Below are positions 44,301 through 54,537 of a stretch of DNA of 64,000 bases, piece by piece; position 1 is the first letter of the stretch, and each line of letters begins with the position of its first letter. The DNA is from Siphonodentalium dalli (taxonomy: Eukaryota; Mollusca; Scaphopoda; Gadilida; Siphonodentaliidae): the NCBI GenBank assembly GCA_032622095.1, contig CP136061.1, positions 12,849,287 through 12,913,286 of the forward strand, given 5' to 3'. The position numbers were made by a program, and so were the translations under genes. A model generated the notes under the pieces. The model was not told where the DNA came from. It saw nothing but the letters and a program-made list of their open reading frames with translations, and did no database searches.

Positions 44301-46672
44301 AATATGGAATATGTTGTATATAAAGTGATCTGGGGGGGGGGTGTATATAATATGGAATATGTTGTATATAATGTGATCTGGGGGTGTATATAATATGGAA
44401 TATGTTGTATATAATGTGATCTGGGGGTGTATATAATATGGAATATGTTGTATATAAAGTGATCTGGGGGGTGTATATAATATGGAATATGTTGTATATA
44501 AAGTGATCTGGGTGGTGTATATAATATGGAATATGTTGTATATAAAGTGATCTGGGGGATGTATATAATATGGAATATGTTGTATATAATGTGATCTGGG
44601 GGGTGTATATAATATGGAATATGTTGTATATAATGTGATCTGGGGGGTGTATATAATATGGAATATGTTGTATATAAAGTGATCTGGGGGGGTGTATATA
44701 ATATGGAATATGTTGTATATAAAGTGATCTGGGGGATGTATATAATATGGAATATGTTGTATATAATGTGATCTGGGGGGGGTGTATATAATATGGAATA
44801 TGTTGTATATAATGTGATCTGGGGGGTGTATATAATATGGAATATGTTGTATATAATGTGATCTGGGGGGGGGGTGTATATAATATGGAGTATGTTGTAT
44901 ATAATGTGATCTGGGGGGGGTGTATATACTATGGAGTATGTTGTATATAATGTGATCTGGGGGGTGTATATAATATGGAGTATGTTGTATATAATGTGAT
45001 CTGGGGGGTGTATATAATATGGAATATGTTGTATATAATGTGATCTGGGGGGGGGGGGGGGGTGTATATAATATGGAGTATGTTGTATATAATGTGATCT
45101 GGGGGGGTGTATATAATATTGAGTATGTTGTATATAATGTGATCTGGGGGGGGGGGTGTATATAATATGGAATATGTTGTATATAATGTGATCTGGGGGG
45201 GTGTATATAATATGGAGTATGTTGTATATAATGTGATCTGGGGGGGGGGGTGTATATAATATGGAATATGTTGTATATAATGTGATCTTGGGGGGGTGGG
45301 TGTATATAATATGGAATATGTTGTATATAATGTGATCTGGGGGTGTATATAATATGGAATATGTTGTATATAATGTGATCTGGGGGGGGTGTATATAATA
45401 TGGAGTATGTTGTATATAATGTGATCTGGGGGGGGTGTATATAATATGGAATATGTTGTATATAATGTGATCTGGGGGGGTGTATATAATATGGAGTATG
45501 TTGTATATAATGTGATCGGGGGGGGGGGGGGTGTATATAATATGGAGTATGTTGTATATAATGTGATCTGGGGGGGTGTATATAATATGGAATATGTTGT
45601 ATATGTGATCTGGGGGGGGGGGTATATAATATGGAGTATGTTGTATATAATGTGATCTGGGGGGGTGTATATAATATGGAGTATGTTGTATATAATGTGA
45701 TCTGGGGGGTGTATATAATATGGAATATGTTGTATATGTGATCTGGGGGGGGGGGGTGTATATAATATGGAGTATGTTGTATATAATGTGATCTGGGGGG
45801 TGTATATAATATGGAATATGTTGTATATAATGTGATCTGGGGGTGGGTGTATATAATATGGAATATGTTGTATATAATGTGATCTGGGGGGGGGTGTATA
45901 TAATATGGAATATGTTGTATATAATGCGATCTGGGGGGGGGTGTATATAATATGGAGTATGTTGTATATAATGTGATCTGGGGGGGGGGGTGTATATAAT
46001 ATGGAATATGTTGTATATAATGTGATCTGGGGGGGGTGTATATAATATATGGAGTATGTTGTATATAATGTGATCTGGGGGGGTGTATATAATATGGAAT
46101 ATGTTGTATATAATGTGATCTGGGGGGGGTGTATATAATATGGAATATGTTGTATATAATGTGATCTGGGGGGGTGTATATAATATGGAGTATGTTGTAT
46201 ATAATGTGATCTGGGGGGGGTGTATATAATATGGAATATGTTGTATATAATGTGATCTGGGGGGGGGGGGGTGTATATAATATGGAGTATGTTGTATATA
46301 ATGTGATCTGGGGGGGGGGGTGTATATAATATGGAATATGTTGTATATAATGTGATCTGGGGGGGGGGGGGGGTGTATATAATATGGAATATGTTGTATA
46401 TAATGCGATCTGGGGGGGGGGTGTATATAATATGGAGTATGTTGTATATAATGTGATCTGGGGGGGGGTGTATATAATATGGAGTATGTTGTATATAATG
46501 TGATCTGGGGGGGGTGTATATAATATGGAGTATGTTGTATATAATGTGATCTGGGGGGGTGTATATAATATGGAGTATGTTGTATATAATGTGATCTGGG
46601 GGGGGTGTATATAATATGGAATATGTTGTATATAATGCGATCGGGTGATTTGAAAATTAATTGGTCCTTTAA
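41302..46672. mobile_element. TTAA-flanked element family N, copy 2, expanded
   Basis: The left end TTAAAGGCCCACTTAATTTT and right end AAAATTAATTGGTCCTTTAA, both including TTAA, are inverted repeats. 41302-41660 matches 31015-31419 inverted. A normal copy has one subterminal CATATTCCATATTATAT block at each end; here the right-hand block has been amplified into the minisatellite at 41665-46642. Confidence 0.8.
41665..46642. repeat. ~5-kb minisatellite, ~108 G-run units of ~46 bp
   Basis: Each unit reads GTATATAATATGGAATATGT, TGTATATAATGTGATCT, then a G run of 3-15 bases and T. Variants are GGAGTATG for GGAATATG, AAAGTGATC for AATGTGATC, GGGTGGG and rare GCGATC. On the minus strand the unit has no stop in any frame, so the changing G-run length rotates the frame without closing it. 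This explains the 1707-residue open frame (HYIQHIPYYIHPP, ITLYTTYSILYTPP and HIIYNIFHIIYTPP) without any gene. Confidence 0.95.
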
Positions 46673-46859
46673 CAGCCTTTAATGAGTTTAACATTTGTAA
46701 GAAAAAGCACGGGTTCCTAGATTTGTGAAATATAGCAAAAATTCTTTTTCGGGTGCCACACAAAACACTCTTCAGAGTATCTTAAGTTGAAATTTTTTCC
46801 TCTGGGCTACCTACCCCGGAACAGATGTTTTTGTCACACTTGTTTTCATGACCCTTTCT

Positions 46860-47102
46860 TAACCCTCCATGACTGGAGCTTCCTGAAATTTTGCGAAAAC
46901 CTTGTGCCAATGCATCATGTGAATCTCCCGTAGTAGGGAGCCTGTCGTATATAAAAGAATGTGGCAGTGGCCTAAAATATTTACCTTGTCCTTGTAAGCC
47001 AGTGCATTCTCTTATATATGCAAGGCTTGAATATATAGTAGACTGCACTGGCACATGATCTTTAATGCTGCACCAGCAGAGCTCCCATCAGGGAGGGGTT
47101 AA
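46860..47102. mobile_element. Family A hairpin MITE, degraded
   Basis: TAACCCTCCATGACTGGAGC and CCTTGTGCCAATGCATCATG at the left; CACTGGCACATGATCTTTAA and CAGGGAGGGGTTAA at the right. Two internal hairpins with eroded loops. Confidence 0.8.
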
Positions 47103-47119
47103 TGCATCTCTTACATCCC

Positions 47120-47246
47120 TTGTATGACTATCTCGTATCACTATTTGGTATGACTTGCATTCAGAACACTATCTTGTATGACTATTTCGTATGACTATCT
47201 CGTATGACTATCTTGTATGACTATCTCGTATGTCTATCATATATCT
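47120..47246 (+). repeat. 13-bp tandem repeat before exon 8 acceptor
   Basis: Degenerate copies of a 13-bp unit (CTCGTATGACTAT) lead into the exon 8 polypyrimidine region ATCTCTCCTGTACAG, ending about 22 bases before the acceptor. Confidence 0.82.
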
Positions 47247-47268
47247 ATCACCTATCTCTCCTGTACAG

Positions 47269-47439
47269 TTCCTGCAGTGTTACCGGGACAGTTATTACCT
47301 CCAGCGACGTCTAGTCAGGGCGAGACGACGGAGCGAGTGAACGCCGCGGTGCTGCCTGTGGGGGACGTCCCACCTGCTCCTCCTCCACGCCCGCCACATT
47401 CTCGAAGCATGTCTATGGACTGCCAGAAACAACAATCAG
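47269..47439 (+). CDS. REPS1: REPS1-like exon 8: proline-rich block
   Basis: A 171-base exon between CCTGTACAG and GTCACTAC, phase 1-1 and so a multiple of three. It encodes VPAVLPGQLLPPATSSQGE, TTERVNAAVLPVGD and VPPAPPPRPPHSRSMSMD. The proline run followed by HSRS-x-S-x-D is the REPS1 signature region, whose proline-rich segments are known in the family to bind SH3 domains. GC content is clearly higher than the surrounding intron. The donor GTCACT is weak. Confidence 0.9.
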
Positions 47440-47797
47440 GTCACTACTCGCTATCTGTAACCTACCTAAACCTGGATCTATAACGTACCTCCTCTGTTAT
47501 CATACCCCGACCCCTTCGTAGGATGTTTTGGGCAAATAGCCGAGGTCTCTGTCCATCAGTTCGTCTGTTATTATTGTCGTCATTTGCTGATGGGGCCAAT
47601 GTCACAAAGCACAAATTAGGCCCAATAAAATTATTATTTAGTTTCTAAGACACTGGCCCCTCATAAAAAATATGGCCCCCAAGGTCAACCGAAAATAAAA
47701 AAAATATAAATCATCCTGTTGCTTGGTGACATTGGATGAACTGCTGACTATAACTAGCCAGGCATATTTCAACTTGTTTTTGATATTTCCGTTTGAA
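47440..47797. other. Intron 8 start, no element recognised
   Basis: AT-rich sequence following the exon 8 donor, with no recognised repeat or exon. Confidence 0.45.
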
Positions 47798-48004
47798 CAG
47801 TAATGCCCTAAATAATTGACTACTTAACCACAGCAGAATTATGAGTAATTTTTCAGGATTTAGTCGGAAATATGGCTTGTTGCCATTCATCGGAAAGCTC
47901 TCAGTGAGCCATAAGCAGAATATAAGCCATATTTCCGACTAAATCCTGAAAAGTTACCCATAATTCTCCTGTGGTTAAGGAGTCAATTATTTGGGGCATT
48001 ACTG
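47798..48004. mobile_element. TA-flanked hairpin MITE, short form
   Basis: CAGTAATGCCCTAAATAATT ... CAATTATTTGGGGCATTACT G with a large internal hairpin. The loop AGTGAGCCATAAGCAGAATA replaces part of the right arm. Confidence 0.82.
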
Positions 48005-48526
48005 TACTGTAAAAAATTTACAGAACAAAAATGATTTTTCCATTCCAGACTCCTTGTGTTGAATGAACAATTTATTCTATCGAATCTTAAATGCTATGCA
48101 TGTGAAATGGTCGATATCTAAGTCAATTTCTGCATATGTTTGCTTATACACACTTTCTACTTCTTGAGGAATTGCTTGCTGAAAGTTTTGCCAAATGAAA
48201 AAAATATTTATACACCAATCTAAATGTATTATGTTATTGGTCTGTGAATTATTTTCTCAAATGTCTCTAAAATATCTCAGGCATTAAAGACATATTATAG
48301 ACTTATTTGGGTGCATGAAACTGATAGTTATTCAGGCGCTATCATGGATGAATGTAATATTGCCGAAAATCTCAAGCATATCGACCGTACCACTCCATAG
48401 AAAACATTGTCCGAACTACATTCTATTGGCGATATTTACTTTCTCAAATTTGGGATGCATCTATCAGATAAACTATAGAAAACGTTTTCGCCATCTGCAT
48501 TTAATTAATATGTAATAATGACGGTA

Positions 48527-51103
48527 CAGCTATGCTCTCATTAAGCGACCTGTTTAACGAGGTTATGGGCCGGTACTTACCGCGGTGATACCACCAAAAT
48601 ACCACAGTAATCATTCTGTACCGCGGCGGAGGTGCGGTTGACCTGCGGTACTGGTACGGTATTTTTACTGTTTGTTACTGCAGGTCACCGCGTTATTGGT
48701 GTTCGTTACCGCCGTACACCGCAGAGAGAGAACACGTCGGAAACAAGGACTCACATCGTGGGTAAATGATTATGAATAACTTTTGTATTGAATGAATACC
48801 TGTAAGCTGCACATAATTATGTACGTAATGAATATAAATGAATAATAATGCAATCGGAGTACATATGGGCAAAGTACATGAACATGTCGGGTTTACATGT
48901 AACATATTACAAATTTACACGTACATCACATTTAATCTCGTGTCATGTATATATATATGAAATATTTTTACCAGAAAATCAGATTATTATAATATATACG
49001 ACGTCGGTGGTTTTTGAACTCAGCTATAGTTGCTTACGCAAAGCATCGTGGAGTAATATTTTTGTTGTTGGCATCTATCTTACATATCGTCAAACGATTT
49101 ACGCACCCGATTCCTATATAGGTGTCCACTAATGCGGAATTTTTTGTTTTTTTTTGTGTTTCCGAAATCTAAATTTCTTATAAAATGGGTGAAGTAAATC
49201 CTCCATTTATCTGAATTTGGTCGAAACCAGCGGGGACTGTGCATTAGTAATAGTCCGATTTTAGTCTTAGTGGCAAGGGCGGCGTTCATTGCAGAAATAT
49301 TCATATTCATTCAAATATATAGTTTGTTCAAATGCCAAACATAATCGGCGCGTAAATAGTATATTGTTGTCAAGACGTACGATTGTACGCATGCGTGAAA
49401 TTTGCGCCTCAAGATTTCTTGTCGGTGGGAATAAAATGTATAACTAAGAAAGCGTGGCACATGTCATGCAGCAAAGTTGTTATCATCACCAATTTGCACG
49501 ACAAAAGACACACGCAAAACACCAAACATTGAAAGACACAACGTTGTCAAATCAGTCTTTGATTTTGTTACGTGAACATTCATTGAGCTCACGAGTGTGT
49601 GTCGGGCGGCATTGTTTGATGTGAAATTGCAACTTTTGGCGAGGGCGTGCACTTGTAGTTCTCGGTGGGTCGCAGTATAAATTTTATCACATATTCCTAT
49701 CTAATCGTGATTCGGAAGAAAAACATTCATGGTGTTGGAAAGTTGACCTCTAAATATGTTTGTTTGGTTATATACAGAGGTTAACATTGTAACATAATTA
49801 TTTTAAGTGATCGAATTGGGTGTGTTTTAGTCCTTATTAGTTTATTCCCGATATGGTAGCAATAAAGAGCGTTTGTCTCACTTTTGTGCGACAAAGATTT
49901 ATAAATAGCTATTACGTGCACAACATTTTAAAGATCGAATGAGCCTTGTCTGCTTAAAGCCACTTGGCGGTTTGCTCCCCAAAATACACGTATTATTCGC
50001 AATACCAAAATAGATCGATAAATATCTGAACTACCTTCTACGAGCATTATGTAAGCTAAACGGACGCAATGGAGTAATGAAAATACAAGTGTCCAAAACA
50101 CAAAACAGCCATAGCCATTCGGGCGTCACGTGTGTAGTTTTACTGTTAGCACCATCAACAAAACACAAATATTTATTTCACCCATTGAGGCCAGTTATAA
50201 AAAGACATGACGACATCTGAAGTGTCCCATGTCCTATATTAACAGAGTCTATACCAGCTGGAGTATGACGTAATCAGTGACACATGCTTTTGCACAGAAT
50301 GTATTTGTTTTCCCTGGATATACGGCAGTTCCACTTTGTGTCTTTTATTGCTAGGACAATAATTCCCTTTATACGAACAAATGGTGTTTGTGATTTGAAG
50401 TTAATGAATGTCAATAAAGTTAACAACTATATTTATTCTGGGAACTATTTAAATATTATCGTTTAATCATTCAATTTTGGGATCACGTACATCTGAAGAT
50501 TGATATAGACTATATATACGGGATTTACCGAGCTGTCTAAAATGGCCGAAATCATTTGTTCCCTTCCCGATAACCCACACTTCTCATAAAATAGTGTCAT
50601 TCACTGGGTTTTTGGGCAATAAAACAAGACTAGAAGTGTTATTATAATATTCACATTTAATTTAAAAATTACTTTCTCAAAGTAACTTATACTTACCTTT
50701 ACTTAATCTGGAAGCCGGGTATATTTCCCGATACTCGGCTTTCATCTATTTCAATATTTTAATAATACACTTCACGGCAGACAATCATGGACGGAGATCG
50801 TGAGAACGGCCGTCCTATTTTGGAAGATTGACGGTCAGACATCGAATCCCGTCATTAACCTCGTTAGAAAAACGCTACTGCGTAGCGGTAATGTCACCGC
50901 GTTTGTGCGGTGCATCACCGCGTGCCACCGCGGTACCAACATTCATTACCGCTGGTAGTGCGGTGATATCACGAATGTCGCGGTGGTACCGCGGTACGCG
51001 AGTGGTAGTGCAACCGCGAATCGGCGGTATGTCGCGGTATTGCACCGCAGTATTAACGCATGTACACCTCGTTAAAAAAGGTCGCTTAATTTGAGCAGTG
51101 CTG
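48527..51103. mobile_element. 2.58-kb TA-flanked transposon, copy 1
   Basis: Inverted ends CAGCTATGCTCTCATTAAGC and (complement of the right end) CAGCACTGCTCAAATTAAGC, followed by GACC and TTTAACGAGGT on both sides; TA at 48525-48526 and 51104-51105. Subterminal regions are GC-rich with many TACCGCGGT-type motifs, unlike the AT-rich 2-kb core. No transposase-sized ORF. TA target and CAG termini resemble Tc1/mariner-group elements (inference). Confidence 0.85.
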
Positions 51104-51326
51104 TATGTGTGGATAATTTGTATTTTCTTTAGCAAGATTATTCTCCATTTCTATTTGATCACCCTACCAGAGAGTTTCACATCACCGTACCACTCCATAG
51201 AAAACATTGTCCGAACTACATTCTATTGGCGATATTTACTTTCTCAAATTTGGGATGCATCTATCAGATAAACTATAGAAAACGTTTTCGCCATCTGCAT
51301 TTAATTAATATGTAATAATGACGGTA

Positions 51327-53852
51327 CAGCTATGCTCTCATTAAGCGACCTGTTTAACGAGGTTATGGGCCGGTACTTACCGCGGTGATACCACCAAAAT
51401 ACCACAGTAATCATTCTGTACCGCGGCGGAGGTGCGGTTGACCTGCGGTACTGGTACGGTATTTTTACTGTTTGTTACTGCAGGTCACCGCGTTATTGGT
51501 GTTCGTTACCGCCGTACACCGCAGAGAGAGAACACGTCGGAAACAAGGACTCACATCGTGGGTAAATGATTATGAATAACTTTTGTATTGAATGAATACC
51601 TGTAAGCTGCACATAATTATGTACGTAATGAATATAAATGAATAATAATGCAATCGGAGTACATATGGGCAAAGTACATGAACATGTCGGGTTTACATGT
51701 AACATATTACAAATTTACACGTACATCACATTTAATCTCGTGTCATGTATATATATATGAAATATTTTTACCAGAAAATCAGATTATTATAATATATACG
51801 ACGTCGGTGGTTTTTGAACTCAGCTATAGTTGCTTACGCAAAGCATCGTGGAGTAATATTTTTGTTGTTGGCATCTATCTTACATATCGTCAAACGATTT
51901 ACGCACCCGATTCCTATATAGGTGTCCACTAATGCGGAATTTTTTGTTTTTTTTTGTGTTTCCGAAATCTAAATTTCTTATAAAATGGGTGAAGTAAATC
52001 CTCCATTTATCTGAATTTGGTCGAAACCAGCGGGGACTGTGCATTAGTAATAGTCCGATTTTAGTCTTAGTGGCAAGGGCGGCGTTCATTGCAGAAATAT
52101 TCATATTCATTCAAATATATAGTTTGTTCAAATGCCAAACATAATCGGCGCGTAAATAGTATATTGTTGTCAAGACGTACGATTGTACGCATGCGTGAAA
52201 TTTGCGCCTCAAGATTTCTTGTCGGTGGGAATAAAATGTATAACTAAGAAAGCGTGGCACATGTCATGCAGCAAAGTTGTTATCATCACCAATTTGCACG
52301 ACAAAAGACACACGCAAAACACCAAACATTGAAAGACACAACGTTGTCAAATCAGTCTTTGATTTTGTTACGTGAACATTCATTGAGCTCACGAGTGTGT
52401 GTCGGGCGGCATTGTTTGATGTGAAATTGCAACTTTTGGCGAGGGCGTGCACTTGTAGTTCTCGGTGGGTCGCAGTATAAATTTTATCACATATTCCTAT
52501 CTAATCGTGATTCGGAAGAAAAACATTCATGGTGTTGGAAAGTTGACCTCTAAATATGTTTGTTTGGTTATATACAGAGGTTAACATTGTAACATAATTA
52601 TTTTAAGTGATCGAATTGGGTGTGTTTTAGTCCTTATTAGTTTATTCCCGATATGGTAGCAATAAAGAGCGTTTGTCTCACTTTTGTGCGACAAAGATTT
52701 ATAAATAGCTATTACGTGCACAACATTTTAAAGATCGAATGAGCCTTGTCTGCTTAAAGCCACTTGGCGGTTTGCTCCCCAAAATACACGTATTATTCGC
52801 AATACCAAAATAGATCGATAAATATCTGAACTACCTTCTACGAGCATTATGTAAGCTAAACGGACGCAATGGAGTAATGAAAATACAAGTGTCCAAAACA
52901 CAAAACAGCCATAGCCATTCGGGCGTCACGTGTGTAGTTTTACTGTTAGCACCATCAACAAAACACAAATATTTATTTCACCCATTGAGGCCAGTTATAA
53001 AAAGACATGACGACATCTGAAGTGTCCCATGTCCTATATTAACAGAGTCTATACCAGCTGGAGTATGACGTAATCAGTGACACATGCTTTTGCACAGAAT
53101 GTATTTGTTTTCCCTGGATATACGGCAGTTCCACTTTGTGTCTTTTATTGCTAGGACAATAATTCCCTTTATACGAACAAATGGTGTTTGTGATTTGAAG
53201 TTAATGAATGTCAATAAAGTTAACAACTATATTTATTCTGGGAACTATTTAAATATTATCGTTTAATCATTCAATTTTGGGATCACGTACATCTGAAGAT
53301 TGATATAGACTATATATACGGGATTTACCGAGCTGTCTAAAATGGCCGAAATCATTTGTTCCCTTCCCGATAACCCACACTTCTCATAAAATAGTGTCAT
53401 TCACTGGGTTTTTGGGCAATAAAACAAGACTAGAAGTGTTATTATAATATTCACATTTAATTTAAAAATTACTTTCTCAAAGTAACTTATACTTACCTTT
53501 ACTTAATCTGGAAGCCGGGTATATTTCCCGATACTCGGCTTTCATCTATTTCAATATTTTAATAATACACTTCACGGCAGACAATCATGGACGGAGATCG
53601 TGAGAACGGCCGTCCTATTTTGGAAGATTGACGGTCAGACATCGAATCCCGTCATTAACCTCGTTAGAAAAACGCTACTGCGTAGCGGTAATGTCACCGC
53701 GTTTGTGCGGTGCATCACCGCGTGCCACCGCGGTACCAACATTCATTACCGCTGGTAGTGCAACCGCGAATCGTGGTATGTCGCGGTATTGCACCGCAGT
53801 ATTAACGCATGTACACCTCGTTAAAAAAGGTCGCTTAATTTGAGCAGTGCTG
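51327..53852. mobile_element. TA-flanked transposon, copy 2 with 50-bp deletion
   Basis: Identical in ends and core to 48527-51103. In the right subterminal region it lacks 50 bp lying between two TGGTAGTG direct repeats (copy 1, about 50953-51010), leaving one repeat, and differs again at AATCGTGGTATG versus AATCGGCGGTATG. Confidence 0.88.
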
Positions 53853-53937
53853 TATGTGTGGATAATTTGTATTTTCTTTAGCAAGATTATTCTCCATTTC
53901 TATTTGATCACCCTACCAGAGAGTTTCACATCACTTT

Positions 53938-54182
53938 TACCCTTTCATGACTGGAGCTTCCTGAAATATTACGAAAACCCTGTGTCAATGCATTCTTTTA
54001 TATATGCCAGTCTCCCATAGGGAACCTCGCATATATAAGAGAATGCATTGTCCTAACAATATTTACCTTGATCTTATAAGCCAGGGCATTCTCTTATATA
54101 ATGGGAGACTCCCCATGTGAGAATGCACTGGCACAGAATCTTTAATGCTGCACTAGTGCAGCTCCCGTCATGAAAGGGTTAT
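53938..54182. mobile_element. Family A hairpin MITE
   Basis: TACCCTTTCATGACTGGAGC ... GTCAATGCATTCTTTTATAT and complementary arms; ends AGCTCCCGTCATGAAAGGGT. Confidence 0.82.
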
Positions 54183-54203
54183 TACTGTTTTGCTCTTGGA
54201 ATC

Positions 54204-54312
54204 AAGCCTTGAAATAGTGTGCCTGTCATTTGCAGAATGAGGTCCCCAGAGGGTGAATTTAGTGATGCTAACCCGCTATGCGTGGGTAGCATCACTAAAT
54301 TCATTCTAATTA
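54204..54312. mobile_element. Family B hairpin, truncated right arm
   Basis: AAGCCTTGAAATAGTGTGCC, GAATGAGGTCCCCAGAGGGT, loop CCCGCTATGCGTGGG, then ATCACTAAATTCATTCTAAT where the right arm ends just before the exon 9 acceptor repeats. Confidence 0.8.
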
Positions 54313-54325
54313 TAAATAAATAGTA

Positions 54326-54479
54326 AGGAACTAACATATTATGTTGCATTTATAGGTAACTCAGCTTTGACGACGAGGGAACTAACATATTATGTTGTAT
54401 TTATAGGTAACTCAGCTTTGACGACGAGGGAACTAACTTATTATGTTGTATTTATAGGTAACTCAGCTTTGACGACGAG
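54326..54479 (+). repeat. 51-bp x3 repeat of exon 9 acceptor
   Basis: Three 51-bp units each contain GAACTAAC(A/T)TATTATG, TTTATAG and the first exon bases GTAACTCAGCTTTGACGACG. Acceptor AGs lie at 54354-54355, 54405-54406 and 54456-54457. The unit is 17 codons long and has no stop in the coding frame, so any acceptor can be used without frameshift; each upstream site adds RELTYYVVFIGNSALTT. Confidence 0.93.
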
Positions 54480-54537
54480 TGGTGGCCACACCCTACTCAA
54501 CCCTCCTGCAGTCCCTCCCAGGGTACAACAAAAAGAG
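54458..54537 (+). CDS. REPS1: REPS1-like exon 9: NPPAVPPR block
   Basis: An 80-base exon ending at the GTGAGTAT donor. It completes a Gly codon, then encodes NSALTTSGGHTLLNPPAVPP and RVQQKE, ending in phase 0. The (H/N)PPAVPPR block is a recognised REPS1 proline-rich motif following the HSRS block of exon 8. The start given uses the third of three equivalent acceptors. Starts at 54356 or 54407 are equally open and would add 34 or 17 residues; the YYVVFI-containing additions look intron-derived. Remaining exons, including the C-terminal coiled coil, are downstream of the window. Confidence 0.87.

Larger units (their letters stand above)
48385..53934. repeat. 2.8-kb tandem duplication
   Basis: 48385-51184 (2800 bp) and 51185-53934 (2750 bp) appear identical apart from a 50-bp deletion and a small change close to the right end of the second copy. 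All small open frames recur exactly 2800 bases apart. The unit contains MITE-derived flanks plus one complete TA-flanked transposon. Confidence 0.95.
48283..53937. mobile_element. TA-MITE long-form fragment holding the duplicated transposon
   Basis: 48283-48526 (AAAGACATATTATAGACTTA, ATGAATGTAATATTGCCGAA, CTACATTCTATTGGCGATAT) and 53855-53937 (AGCAAGATTATTCTCCATTT, GATCACCCTACCAGAGAG) together correspond to the right part of the element at 7259-7842. A second transposon and its tandem copy lie between. The hairpin half and right terminus are missing. Confidence 0.75.

Noticed and set aside
41640..46763. 1707-residue minus-strand ORF
   Set aside because: Entirely explained by a stop-free 46-bp minisatellite unit read in rotating frames; reported as a repeat, not a gene.
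48848..49132. 94-residue ORF, repeated at 51648-51932
   Set aside because: Inside the non-autonomous TA-flanked transposon; no domain recognised, and its repetition is due to the 2.8-kb duplication.
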